Source of the DNA: an uncultured Oscillospiraceae bacterium
GTDB taxonomy: Bacteria; Bacillota; Clostridia; Oscillospirales; JAAYXM01
Reading direction: 5' to 3'
DNA: 27,834 bases
Assembly (NCBI GenBank): GCA_934446465.1
Contig: CAKSEF010000020.1
Coordinates: 1 to 27,834, forward strand
Positions 15,019-23,350 of the stretch are shown one piece after another. The translations under genes were made by a program, and so were the position numbers. The number at the start of each line of letters is the position of its first letter. The stretch's first letter is position 1. The notes under the pieces were generated by a model. It saw only the letters and a list, made by a program, of their open reading frames with translations, had not been told where the DNA came from and ran no database searches.

Positions 15019-15297
15019 TTTGACTTGCCCGAGCTGAAGGCAATCGGCGGTAAATACGGTAAAACGGTTGCGCAGGTTATTCTTCGCTGGCACATACAGA
15101 GAGGCATTGTCGTAATCCCGAAATCGACTCACTCCGAGCGTATGGAAGAAAATTTCAACATCTTCGATTTCAGCCTTTCCGATGACGATATGTCCGAAAT
15201 CTCAAAGCTCGACAGAAACACAAGTTCGTTCTTTTCGCACAGCGACCCGAGCATGGTAGAATGGTTTGTGAAAATAGTCGAGGAGCGGAAGAGGTAA
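15019..15297 (+). pseudogene. C-terminal remnant of an aldo/keto reductase
   Basis: About 92 residues (FDLPELKAIGGKYGKTVAQV...) matching the last third of an aldo/keto reductase: AQVILRWHIQRGIVVIPKST, with the NADP-binding IPKST and the following R/E/N positions (SERMEENFNIFDFSL). The catalytic Asp-Tyr-Lys-His portion is gone. It begins inside the cupin reading with no start codon or ribosome site of its own, so a deletion fused the two genes. The frame is otherwise clean to the stop. Confidence 0.85.
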
Positions 15298-15347
15298 AAA
15301 AGATTGCAGTAAAGAGCATAAAAATTGGTAATCAGGGAGAGAGAAAA

Positions 15348-15887
15348 ATGAGTAAAAAAGTTTTGGTATTGTCGGGAAGCCCGAGAAACGGCGGTAATTC
15401 CGACCTTCTCTGCGATGAATTTATTCGCGGTGCCGAAGAATCCGGCAACAGTGCAGAAAAAATCAGGGTTTCATCGAAAAAAATTGCCCCTTGTTTCGGC
15501 TGCTATTATTGCAGCAGTCATGGCGGCGCCTGTGTGCACAAGGACGATATGGCAGAAATTCTTCAAAAGATGATTGACGCCGATGTTATCGTTATGGCAA
15601 GCCCCGTCTATTTCTATTCCATTGACGCACAGCTAAAGGCCCTCATCGACAGAACCGTTGCCCGCTGGCTTGAGGTAAAAAACAAGGAGTTTTATTACAT
15701 TGTAACTATGGCCGACGAGTCTGTTTCGTCCGCAGATACAACTCTCGCCTGCTTCCGCGGTTATGCCGATTGCGTTGAAGGCGCAGTCGAAAAGGGCGTT
15801 ATTATAGGAAACGGCGCTTACGAGTTAGGCACGATAAAAAACAGCAAAGCAATTAAGACCGCCTTTGAAATGGGCAAAAACGTATAG
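15348..15887 (+). CDS. Flavodoxin-like NAD(P)H-dependent FMN reductase family protein
   Basis: A 179-residue FMN-binding protein. The phosphate-binding loop SGSPRNGGNSD (about 9-19) and MASPVYFYSIDAQLKALIDR (about 84-103) are hallmarks of the NADPH-dependent FMN reductase / iron-sulfur flavoprotein group. A cysteine cluster CFGCYYCSSHGGAC (about 48-61) resembles that of iron-sulfur flavoproteins, so it may bind a cluster or a metal. The ATG at 15348 is chosen (AGGGAGAG about 7 bases upstream); the open frame further upstream overlaps the reductase remnant. It is the only intact gene of the decayed redox cluster and probably once served the same LysR regulon. A strong terminator follows. Confidence 0.88.
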   Translation: MSKKVLVLSGSPRNGGNSDLLCDEFIRGAEESGNSAEKIRVSSKKIAPCFGCYYCSSHGGACVHKDDMAEILQKMIDADVIVMASPVYFYSIDAQLKALIDRTVARWLEVKNKEFYYIVTMADESVSSADTTLACFRGYADCVEGAVEKGVIIGNGAYELGTIKNSKAIKTAFEMGKNV

Positions 15888-15902
15888 TGTTGCAAAGAAA
15901 AG

Positions 15903-15940
15903 AGAGAGTCTCGGCCGATTCCGAGACTCTCTTTTTTATT
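15903..15940. terminator. Bidirectional terminator
   Basis: AGAGAGTCTCGG (15903-15914), loop CCGATT, CCGAGACTCTCT (15921-15932), then TTTTTATT on the plus strand; CTTTTCTTTG follows on the minus strand. It serves the flavodoxin gene and the convergent ABC exporter. Confidence 0.92.
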
Positions 15941-17696
15941 CCTGAGTTTCCGTATACATTTTATAAAGGCCGTAATAAATACCTTTCTTTTCCATAAGCT
16001 CGCGGTGATTTCCGCGCTCTTCAATTCCGTTTTCGGTAAGAACAAGTATCGTGTCGGCATTTTTAATCGTTGTTAATCTGTGCGCTATTGTGAGCGTTGT
16101 TCTTCCTTTTGCAAGCTTTGCGAGCGATTCCTGAACTACATGCTCACTTTCGTTATCCAGCGCGCTTGTGGCTTCGTCGAGAATCAGTATCGGCGGATTC
16201 TTCAGAAATACACGCGCTATGCTTATTCTCTGCTTCTGTCCGCCGGAGAGCCTTACTCCATGTTCGCCGACAAACGTGTCGTATCCCTCGGGCAGCGCTG
16301 AGATAAACTCATGCGCACCGGCAAGCCGTGCCGCGTTCTCTATTTCTTCCCGCGAGGCGCCCGGTTTTCCGTATTCAATATTCTCGAAAACCGTTCCCGA
16401 AAACAGGTATACGTCCTGCTGAACCACGCCTATTTGAGAGCGGAGCGAGCGAAGTGTTACGTCTCTTATATCCTGACCGTCAATTTTGACACATCCGTCC
16501 GTTACGTCATAGAATCGCGGTATGAGATTGCAGAGGGTTGTTTTTCCCGAGCCCGACGGGCCTACAAGCGCCACGCTCTCACCTTTTTTCACCTTAAGGT
16601 TTATATGTAATAGCACAATCTCGTCGTTTTCGGGATATTTAAAGCTCACATCTTCAAAGTCTATTTCACCCGAAACGGCGCCGAGCGTTTTTGCATTCGG
16701 TGCGTCGTGTATCTCAATCGGTTCGTCCATTACCTCGACAAACCGCTCAATGCCCGTCATTCCGCGCTGGAACTGTTCGGTGAACTCGACAAGTCTCCGC
16801 ACGGATGTCAGGAGCGTTGAAACGTACAGGAGATATGCCATAAAGTCGGGAGCTGTAATTTTCCCGTACATCATAAAAATTGAACCTGCGACAACAACCG
16901 TTATGTACATAATTCCGTCAAACAGGCGCGTTGTGCTTTGAAACGCGGCCATATACTTGTACATATCCTTTTTTGTTCCGAAAAACGTTCTGTTTCCGCC
17001 CGCAAACTTTTCTTTTTCGACTTCTTCGTTTGAAAAGCTTTTTACTACGCGAATGCCGAGAAGCGAGTCTTCGACGCTCGCATTGATTTCACCGAGGACG
17101 TGGCGCGAGCGCTTGAAAGCGCTTCTCATAGACTTTCTGAACCTGAACGAAACAACAACCATAATCGGAATTATTGCGAATATTATGACTGTAAGAAGGA
17201 TGTTTGTTCTGCACAGAATTATAAACGCGAGCGTTATTTTAACTGCTGCGATGAAAAATTCCTCGGGGCAATGATGGGCAAATTCCGTTATATCGAAAAG
17301 GTCGGTTGTAATGCGCGACATGAGCTGACCTATTTTCGTATTGCTGTAATAGGAGTGCGAAAGCTCCTGGAGATGCGCGAACATATCACGGCGCATATCG
17401 GTTTCTATTTTCGCGCCCATGACGTGCCCGACATTTGCCATGTAGTAGTTTGCTATAACATCAATTATGCGGAACCCGAGATAAATCCCGCCGACGGACA
17501 GTATTGTCCGAAGGCTGAGCGAGCCCAAATCATTTATTCCGATATTCGTGAGATACTTCACGATAATCGGCAGTATAAGGTCGCATATTGTAGTAAACAT
17601 CGCGCAGAACAGGTCAAGAAAGAGAACCAATCTGTATTTCTTGAAATACGGTATGAATCTCGAAAGCAGATAACGTGTATTCTTTTTCTTTTGCAA
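15936..17696 (-). CDS. ABC exporter, fused permease-ATPase (MsbA/BmrA type)
   Basis: A 586-residue half-transporter: six membrane spans (about 20-300) and an ATPase domain. Seen in the ATPase: Walker A GPSGSGKTT, Q-loop GVVQQDVYLFSGT, signature LSGGQKQRIS, Walker B ILILDEATSALD and H-loop IAHR. All motifs are canonical, so it can work as a homodimer. Exported substrate (lipid, peptide or drug) cannot be told. The start is a TTG at 17696-17694: AGGAGG lies 8 bases before it, formed by the last two codons (Arg-Arg) of the ECF gene, and no nearby ATG has a site. Only 5 bases separate the two genes, so it is the fourth gene of the ECF operon. Confidence 0.94.
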   Translation of the reverse strand: MQKKKNTRYLLSRFIPYFKKYRLVLFLDLFCAMFTTICDLILPIIVKYLTNIGINDLGSLSLRTILSVGGIYLGFRIIDVIANYYMANVGHVMGAKIETDMRRDMFAHLQELSHSYYSNTKIGQLMSRITTDLFDITEFAHHCPEEFFIAAVKITLAFIILCRTNILLTVIIFAIIPIMVVVSFRFRKSMRSAFKRSRHVLGEINASVEDSLLGIRVVKSFSNEEVEKEKFAGGNRTFFGTKKDMYKYMAAFQSTTRLFDGIMYITVVVAGSIFMMYGKITAPDFMAYLLYVSTLLTSVRRLVEFTEQFQRGMTGIERFVEVMDEPIEIHDAPNAKTLGAVSGEIDFEDVSFKYPENDEIVLLHINLKVKKGESVALVGPSGSGKTTLCNLIPRFYDVTDGCVKIDGQDIRDVTLRSLRSQIGVVQQDVYLFSGTVFENIEYGKPGASREEIENAARLAGAHEFISALPEGYDTFVGEHGVRLSGGQKQRISIARVFLKNPPILILDEATSALDNESEHVVQESLAKLAKGRTTLTIAHRLTTIKNADTILVLTENGIEERGNHRELMEKKGIYYGLYKMYTETQE

Positions 17697-17701
17697 GTGT
17701 A

Positions 17702-20038
17702 TTACCTCCTTTTCACGGCACGTTTAAGCTTTGATATAATCGGCTCTGCCGTAAGTATCAGAAAAACAAACGTACCGAGCGCATGGACAAGGTCAAACGG
17801 TATGCCCTGCGCGTATGTAATCATGAGCATCTCAAGTGTGAGCTTTCGCTGCCACATGAGAAGCGAGGACATATTCATTATACCGCCGTAAACGGCAAAA
17901 ACAGAACAAAAACCAAATAATGAAATTAAATATTTTGTTTTGGAGTCTGTCCTGTTAAAGAAGAGTATTCCCGAGAGAAAGCCGATTACTCCGAGTGCCA
18001 GCATCTGCCACGGTGTCCACGGCCCTTGTCCGAAGAGCATATTTGAAACGACTGCGGAAAGCGCACCCACCATGAACCCCGAGTCTGCGCCGAGTGCCGC
18101 GCCTGCAAGTATGACCACCGCCGCAAGCGGTTTGAATTGCGGAACGGCAAAGAACGCCGCACGGGAAACAACAGCTGCGGCAGTCATAACCGCCGTGAGG
18201 GATAGGTGATGCGGTTTGTATTTTCTTTTGGCAAAGTTTATTATGAACGGCGCTGTCGCTTCAATTACAAGCGCAAGGCTCACGGCATAATAGTGTCTGT
18301 CGTCCAGCACAAACACGCCTGCAAGAGCCGTAATCGCCATCAGCACCGCAAAGAGAATCGGTATGAACACGCTCGGCGGTTCTGCCTTATTTACGGCGCG
18401 TTTTCCGTTCTCATTTTCCCGCACAGATTTCTCTGTCTTTTCTTTTCTTTTATCTTCCGCACCCGTAATCCGGAGCGTTTTTCCGAATGATGAAGCTATA
18501 TCTCCGGGCGTTACCGCATTTGGTATTATCCCGCGTGCTATCCTTGCTGTCGGCGTCGTGAAAAACATATTTGAAGAGAAAAAGCTCTGACTGCTTCCGG
18601 CGCCGAGCACATCACCGTTTGCAAGCATTCCCGCCCGGTCGCAGAACTCAGCACAAAATTCAAGGTCGTGCGATGCAATGACGACTGTTTTCCCTGACTC
18701 CGCGAGATTTCGCAGGAGTTTTCCGAACAGTGCTTTGGAGTCGGCATCCAGACCCCGCGTCGGTTCGTCCAGCAAAAGCAGTTCTGCGTCAGTGAGCAGA
18801 ATTTTTGCAAGTGCCGTCCGCATTTGTTCCCCTCCCGACAGGTCGTATGGGTGCATATTCCCGAGATGTGTTATTTTGCAGAGCTTCATAATCTCATCAA
18901 CACGCGGTCTCAAAGCCATGTCAGAGAGGTCTTCAAAAACATTGTCATGCAGAAAAACCGCCGTAACATCCTGCGGCAGAAGCGCGGTCTTTTTCGCGAG
19001 ATTTTTAATTTTGCCGTACTGCGCGGAGTTTTGGCGTGATATCACGGAGAATAGGGTGCTCTTTCCCGCGCCGTTGCCTCCGAGCAGTGCAAAGACCTCC
19101 CCGCGTTTTACTGAAAAATTCAGATTTTTAAGAATATCTCTTGAGTTTTTCTCATATCTGAAGCAAACGTCGGACATCGTGAGAATGTTATCCAAATCCG
19201 ATACACTCGCCGGCGGCACGGGTTTTGGATTATCAGATTCGCACAGCTTTGCGACAGCGGCGCGTGCTTCTGCTATCCCGCACGGAATCTCCTTGAATCC
19301 GAGCGATGAAAAAATCCGTACCTCACACGGCATTGCATTCAGCATGGGGCTTTTTTCCGCGCAAATGTACGATATTGTCTCCGCGGGAGAAAGAAAGCTC
19401 TTGAGACATCCGTCTTCCAAAATTATTATTCTGTCAGAAATCGGGAAGATCTTATCCGTCTCGTGTGTCGATATTATAACGGTCATACCAAGCTCACGGT
19501 TTAGTCTTTCAAGAACTGCGAGGAACAAGTCCTCGGCGGAGGGTGAGAGTTTGCTCGTCGGCTCGTCAAGCAGAAGTATTTTCGGCGACATTGCGGCGGC
19601 GGAGGCGAGATTTACGAGCTGTTTTTCTCCGCCCGAAAGCGTATCCGTATCTCTTTGCATAAGCGGTTCAATCCCGAAAAACACGGCAGTTTCGGATACC
19701 CGACGCCGTATCTCATCCTTAGGAATGCCGATATTTTCAAGCCCGAATGCGAGTTCGTGCCATACCTTGTCGGTAACAATCTGCTCATCGGGGTTTTGCA
19801 TAATATAGCCTATTTCAGAGGATTTGATATCATCGCCGAATGAGATATCCCCCATCATTTCTCCGCCGGGTGAAACTTCACTTTTGATAAGACGGAGGAG
19901 TGTGCTCTTGCCTGATGCTGATTTTCCGCAGAGACACACAAATTCCCCGCTGTCAATGCTAAGGCTTATGTCCGAAAGCGCATTTTCTTTTCTTCCCTCA
20001 TATGCAAATGAAAGTGAGTTTATATTTATACACGCCAT
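17702..20038 (-). CDS. Fused ECF transporter subunit: two ATPase domains plus S component
   Basis: A 778-residue three-part protein. First ATPase (1-225): Walker A GKSASGKST (38-46), signature LSGGEKQ (134-140), Walker B KILLLDEP, H-loop H192. Second ATPase (about 285-480): Walker A GGNGAGKST (320-328), signature LSGGEQ (400-405), Walker B LLLLDEPTRGLD, H-loop H457. A charged linker (520-555) precedes a membrane domain of about six spans (556-778) containing GQGPWTPWQM (671-680), which I take as a substrate-binding S component. The frame is open upstream to 20335, but GGAGGTGAGAA before ATG 20038 fixes the start. It overlaps the EcfT gene by 13 bases. Substrate is likely a vitamin; cobalamin is suggested by the DUF4430 lipoprotein (inference). 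Confidence 0.88.
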   Translation of the reverse strand: MACININSLSFAYEGRKENALSDISLSIDSGEFVCLCGKSASGKSTLLRLIKSEVSPGGEMMGDISFGDDIKSSEIGYIMQNPDEQIVTDKVWHELAFGLENIGIPKDEIRRRVSETAVFFGIEPLMQRDTDTLSGGEKQLVNLASAAAMSPKILLLDEPTSKLSPSAEDLFLAVLERLNRELGMTVIISTHETDKIFPISDRIIILEDGCLKSFLSPAETISYICAEKSPMLNAMPCEVRIFSSLGFKEIPCGIAEARAAVAKLCESDNPKPVPPASVSDLDNILTMSDVCFRYEKNSRDILKNLNFSVKRGEVFALLGGNGAGKSTLFSVISRQNSAQYGKIKNLAKKTALLPQDVTAVFLHDNVFEDLSDMALRPRVDEIMKLCKITHLGNMHPYDLSGGEQMRTALAKILLTDAELLLLDEPTRGLDADSKALFGKLLRNLAESGKTVVIASHDLEFCAEFCDRAGMLANGDVLGAGSSQSFFSSNMFFTTPTARIARGIIPNAVTPGDIASSFGKTLRITGAEDKRKEKTEKSVRENENGKRAVNKAEPPSVFIPILFAVLMAITALAGVFVLDDRHYYAVSLALVIEATAPFIINFAKRKYKPHHLSLTAVMTAAAVVSRAAFFAVPQFKPLAAVVILAGAALGADSGFMVGALSAVVSNMLFGQGPWTPWQMLALGVIGFLSGILFFNRTDSKTKYLISLFGFCSVFAVYGGIMNMSSLLMWQRKLTLEMLMITYAQGIPFDLVHALGTFVFLILTAEPIISKLKRAVKRR

Positions 20039-20892
20039 TTTCTCACCTCCAAAAGCTCTGCCGACAAAGGCAGAAGCCCGAACACAAGTGCGTCCGCATA
20101 AAGCGAGAATGAATATATATCGCCCCGCACTTCCGAAAGCGACGGAAAAAACGAAAAAGAGAGCTTTCCGAGCATCATGCCTGCCGCGGCATATCCGAAT
20201 GTGAGTAATACAAGCACGATAAGCATTGCATCTCTGCGCGAAAATGTGTAATTTGAATAGCTTGTACGCACAGACGTTCCGTAGCCTCTTGCAAGCATGC
20301 TGTCCGACGTCATGACCGCATTTTCGAGAGACCATGTGAGCATGGCGAGGAAGATATCAATCCCGCCGCGAAGTTTTTCCCGGAATCTGCGATGCTCGCC
20401 CATTATGTCGTCTCTCGTTTGTCGTATTTGCGAAAGGCGTTTTGAAAAACGCGGAACAAATCGCAAAACCATTGAAAGAACGAGTGAAACGGACGGAGAA
20501 AGCCGTGCAAAAACGCACATCAGCTTATCTGACGTCATAACCGCATTAAAACATGAAAACCATGCCATCACCGACACAAGCATTGCACCCATGGACACGC
20601 CGAACAGTATTGATTCAAGCGTAAGCGGATTCCCGCTCGGAAAATAGGCAAGAACTGTTGCACCGCCGTGATTAAAAAGCGGGTTTATAACCGCGCCGAG
20701 CAGTGCCGCGGGAAGTATCGGAAAGAGAAGGCTTTTTCCGAATTTTCCTCCGACAACGGCAAATGCCGAAATGACGGAGCAAACAAGCATACAAACGGCA
20801 AAAATCGGCTGAAGGACAAATGACGAAAGAAAAATTGCCGATAAAAAGTATGCAAACAAAACATACGGATGTATTCTTTCAAATGCGTTCAT
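20026..20892 (-). CDS. ECF transporter transmembrane component EcfT
   Basis: 288 residues; membrane scaffold that couples ATP hydrolysis to the S component. Starts MNAFERIHPYVLFAYFLSAI. Several spans are followed by the cytoplasmic coupling helices with the family's Ala-Arg-Gly motif (SMLARGYGT, about residue 212), which contact the ATPases. ATG 20892 is chosen because GGGGGA lies about 9 bases upstream and the preceding DUF4430 gene ends 5 bases before it; the frame extends further but into that gene. The last codons contain the ribosome site of the ATPase gene, so translation is coupled. Confidence 0.92.
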   Translation of the reverse strand: MNAFERIHPYVLFAYFLSAIFLSSFVLQPIFAVCMLVCSVISAFAVVGGKFGKSLLFPILPAALLGAVINPLFNHGGATVLAYFPSGNPLTLESILFGVSMGAMLVSVMAWFSCFNAVMTSDKLMCVFARLSPSVSLVLSMVLRFVPRFSKRLSQIRQTRDDIMGEHRRFREKLRGGIDIFLAMLTWSLENAVMTSDSMLARGYGTSVRTSYSNYTFSRRDAMLIVLVLLTFGYAAAGMMLGKLSFSFFPSLSEVRGDIYSFSLYADALVFGLLPLSAELLEVRKWRV

Positions 20893-20897
20893 GGCGT

Positions 20898-21557
20898 CTA
20901 TCCCCCGATTCCCGCGCCGATGTCCCGTCCGAGGTCGCAAGTGTACACAAAAGCCACTCTGTCGCCGTCCTTCAGCTTAACTTTGCTTGAAGAAACGGAT
21001 TTAAATTCACCGTTCACCGAGAACATCCAGCCCGAAAGCTCCCCGCAGTCGAGTTCATACAGATTTGCAATTCCCTCAATATAGTACGAATTATAAACAG
21101 GCGTCTTTGAAAACTCTAATTGAACTTTCTTTTCGCGCGTAAGGCGCAGAAGTATATCAAACGCACTCTCACCGTCTTTTATCGGCACATTTGTCTCCCT
21201 GAGTATTACCCCGCTCTGCGGAAGCACGGCTCTCAATGACTCTGAAAGTTTTTCGGATTTCAGAGCTGTATTGCAGACGACCTCAACCGAGCATATATTC
21301 TCCCTCTTTACTGCCTGTTCCTTTTCGGCAGGTTTTACTTTTTCCGCGGTTTCTTTCTCATTTACCTCATTTGAAGCAGTATCTTCATTCTTTTGCGGTT
21401 TCTCCTCAGAAGTACCCCCGCCGGGTTCCGAAAAATCCGGCACGGTAAGCGCCTCCGGGAGCTTAACATTTACGGAGGCGGTATTGTTATCCGAACATGC
21501 GGAAACGGCGAATATCGCAAGAACTGCCAAAAACAAAGCTATAACCCGTTTACTCAT
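20898..21557 (-). CDS. DUF4430 lipoprotein, likely vitamin-binding partner of the ECF transporter
   Basis: 219 residues. Signal peptide MSKRVIALFLAVLAIFAVSAC with lipobox cysteine at about C21. A low-complexity, Glu/Lys/Pro-rich spacer (about 40-95) follows. The C-terminal domain begins ICSVEVVCNTAL and ends with NSYYIEGIANLYELDCGELS, GWMFSVNGE and KLKDGDRVAFVYTCDLG. This is the DUF4430 pattern, which resembles the C-terminal domain of vitamin B12 carriers such as transcobalamin. It would hold the ligand outside the membrane and pass it to the S component. ATG 21557 has GGAGGTG 11 bases upstream. It is the first gene of the operon, directly behind its promoter. Confidence 0.85.
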   Translation of the reverse strand: MSKRVIALFLAVLAIFAVSACSDNNTASVNVKLPEALTVPDFSEPGGGTSEEKPQKNEDTASNEVNEKETAEKVKPAEKEQAVKRENICSVEVVCNTALKSEKLSESLRAVLPQSGVILRETNVPIKDGESAFDILLRLTREKKVQLEFSKTPVYNSYYIEGIANLYELDCGELSGWMFSVNGEFKSVSSSKVKLKDGDRVAFVYTCDLGRDIGAGIGG

Positions 21558-21591
21558 AATTCGGCACACCTCCAAACAAAAATACACAGCT

Positions 21592-21620
21592 ATTATAGCA
21601 TAAAATTTGGAATAAAGCAA
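21592..21620 (-). promoter_or_regulatory. Promoter of the ECF operon
   Basis: On the minus strand TTGCTT (21620-21615), a 17-base spacer, perfect TATAAT (21597-21592) preceded by TGC. The leader to the first ATG is only about 28 bases, so there is no room for a cobalamin riboswitch. Confidence 0.82.
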
Positions 21621-21629
21621 TTAAAGCAG

Positions 21630-21659
21630 AACAGCGCAGGCAAATTTACCTGCGCTGTT
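21630..21659 (-). terminator. Terminator of the APC permease gene
   Basis: AACAGCGCAGG (21630-21640) pairs with CCTGCGCTGTT (21649-21659), 11 bp, loop of 8. The minus-strand tail CTGCTTTAATTG is only partly T-rich. Confidence 0.75.
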
Positions 21660-21672
21660 TCAATTCTGTTAT

Positions 21673-23070
21673 TTACTTATCCGAGCAGCGTTTTGAGCTG
21701 TTCTTGAGCGCCATACCCAAAATCATGATAAGTGCAAATACTATGAGATACCATACACAGTTGATACCGTGGGCAAGAATCGTCGCATAAACCATGAACA
21801 GCGAACCGATAATCGCGACTGCGGGTATAATCGTGCGGCGGAAGAATCCCTCGCCCTTAGACTTTGCCATAAACGCGACGAATATCGGAATATAAAGGGC
21901 ATACATTGTAAGAATCGGAAGCTCCGTCGGGTCGAATATATATGTTGACCACGTACCCGCAAGGTTTGAAAGATAGAAATATGTAAACCAAAGCGCGCAG
22001 AGGAGAAGCCCCATGATGGCAGAGTTTGTAGTCATATTGGTGTGCTCGTCGATAACTCCGAATACCTTCGGCTTGGGCCCCTCATTACGAACGGCGATTG
22101 AGTATGCACCGCGCACGCAGCCGAGCATGAGCCCGTTAAGCGTACCCATACAGGAAATTGCAATGAAGAGGTTGAGAATGTTGCCGAGAACATTTCCGAA
22201 AAGATTCGTAAATGCGATTGTGGCGCCCTTTTCGATAAGTTCCTGATTCGTTGCGCCTCCGGCAACGCCGATATAATAAAGAATATATACGGCAATGACG
22301 ATCAGCCCGCCGAGGACAAGGGCAATCGGGAGATTGCGCTTTGAATCTTTCAGCTCCGCGTTAATCGATGTCGCGATTATCCAGCCTTCGTATGCGAACG
22401 AGGTCGCACACACGGAAGCAAGAAGCGGATTGTTGACTACATCTCCGACAACTGCTATCTCCGTGAAGTTTTTGGCAAGTCCGCCTGTTACAAGTCCGTA
22501 AATGATACCGCCGACAGCCATAACACCGAGCGGGATAAGCTTGATAACGGTTGCCGAAACCTGGAATTTTCCCGCAAGTTTCGGAGAAAGCGCATTAAGT
22601 GCATATGCACAGCAGAGGAATAAGAGCGTGAGCGCAACGCATTCCGGACCGATAACGCATCCGCCTTCGGCCGCAGGAATTATAAGCTTGAAATTCGGGT
22701 TTACCGAGACGATGAACTCAAGCGTGTATCTTGCCGAAAGCCATGCAAGAGCCGATGTCAGCGTAGGATAATAAACCGTTGTCATAAACCAGCCGACATA
22801 GTAGGCGTAGTTCTTGCCGAGAGTTGCTTCGGCATAGTCAACAATTCCGTTGACCTTTTCGTACTTTCTCGCCATAGTTGCAAAAGCGAGTGAGCAGGCG
22901 ACCATTATGAGACCGCCGATAATCCACGCAACGATGCCGAGGGGCATGTTTCCGCCGGTCTTCTGAAGAATAACCTGCGCTTTGAAGAATACCCCGCTGC
23001 CGATAACGATACCGACAACCATGCAAATAGCGGTAAACAGACCGTATTTACGTTCAAGTTTGTTCCCCAT
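21673..23070 (-). CDS. APC-family amino-acid permease
   Basis: A 465-residue secondary transporter with about 12 hydrophobic spans. The first span carries AICMVVGIVIGSGVFFKAQ (G-S-G at about 24-26), the APC superfamily substrate-binding break in TM1. Further family features: GVAGGATNQ in the middle and NGLMLGCVRGAYSIAVRNEGP near TM8, characteristic of the SteT/LAT-like serine/threonine or large amino-acid exchangers. Specificity cannot be read from the sequence. AAGGGAA lies about 9 bases before the ATG. It follows the tRNA-Ala terminator, so expression may come from a weak local promoter (TATAAC near 23091) or read-through; it is monocistronic, ended by the 21630-21659 hairpin. Confidence 0.9.
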   Translation of the reverse strand: MGNKLERKYGLFTAICMVVGIVIGSGVFFKAQVILQKTGGNMPLGIVAWIIGGLIMVACSLAFATMARKYEKVNGIVDYAEATLGKNYAYYVGWFMTTVYYPTLTSALAWLSARYTLEFIVSVNPNFKLIIPAAEGGCVIGPECVALTLLFLCCAYALNALSPKLAGKFQVSATVIKLIPLGVMAVGGIIYGLVTGGLAKNFTEIAVVGDVVNNPLLASVCATSFAYEGWIIATSINAELKDSKRNLPIALVLGGLIVIAVYILYYIGVAGGATNQELIEKGATIAFTNLFGNVLGNILNLFIAISCMGTLNGLMLGCVRGAYSIAVRNEGPKPKVFGVIDEHTNMTTNSAIMGLLLCALWFTYFYLSNLAGTWSTYIFDPTELPILTMYALYIPIFVAFMAKSKGEGFFRRTIIPAVAIIGSLFMVYATILAHGINCVWYLIVFALIMILGMALKNSSKRCSDK

Positions 23071-23108
23071 TTTTCAATTTCCCTTCTTTATGTAAGTTAT
23101 AGTACAAA

Positions 23109-23133
23109 AGCCCCTGAGTAAACCTCAAGGGCT
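23109..23133 (-). terminator. Terminator of tRNA-Ala
   Basis: AGCCCCTGAG (23109-23118) pairs with CTCAAGGGCT (23124-23133), one G-T wobble, loop of 5. On the minus strand TTTTGTAC follows. Confidence 0.85.
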
Positions 23134-23136
23134 TTT

Positions 23137-23212
<76 letters not shown>

Positions 23213-23223
23213 GTGATTTTTTT

Positions 23224-23252
23224 ATTATATCCATTTTCTGCCGATATGTCAA
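23224..23252 (-). promoter_or_regulatory. Promoter of tRNA-Ala
   Basis: On the minus strand perfect TTGACA (23252-23247), a 17-base spacer, perfect TATAAT (23229-23224). The strongest sigma-A promoter in the window, as expected for a tRNA. Confidence 0.92.
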
Positions 23253-23287
23253 TATTTTTTTAAAGGAAATCAAAAATAAAAAAAATA

Positions 23288-23316
23288 TGTACATTTTAAA
23301 AAAATTAGTGTATAAT
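23288..23316 (+). promoter_or_regulatory. Promoter of transketolase gene
   Basis: TGTACA (23288-23293), a 17-base spacer, perfect TATAAT (23311-23316). The leader to the ATG is about 28 bases. Confidence 0.75.
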
Positions 23317-23350
23317 TGTTTTAGTCTGAATTTATTTACGAGGTGAAGAA

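Noticed and set aside
17100..17891. A 263-codon open frame on the plus strand
   Set aside because: Antisense to the ABC exporter and the end of the ECF gene, both of which have full sets of motifs; no signal supports it.
18678..19808. A 376-codon open frame on the plus strand
   Set aside because: It lies antisense to the ECF ATPase gene, has serine/arginine-rich content typical of a shadow frame and no ribosome site or family resemblance.
20039..20335. N-terminal extension of about 99 residues on the fused ECF ATPase
   Set aside because: The stretch lies within EcfT in another frame, has a Cys/Arg-rich composition unlike a real domain, and a strong ribosome site precedes the ATG at 20038.
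21557..21620. Cobalamin riboswitch before the ECF operon
   Set aside because: The promoter lies about 35 bases before the first ATG, leaving a leader of under 30 bases, far too short.
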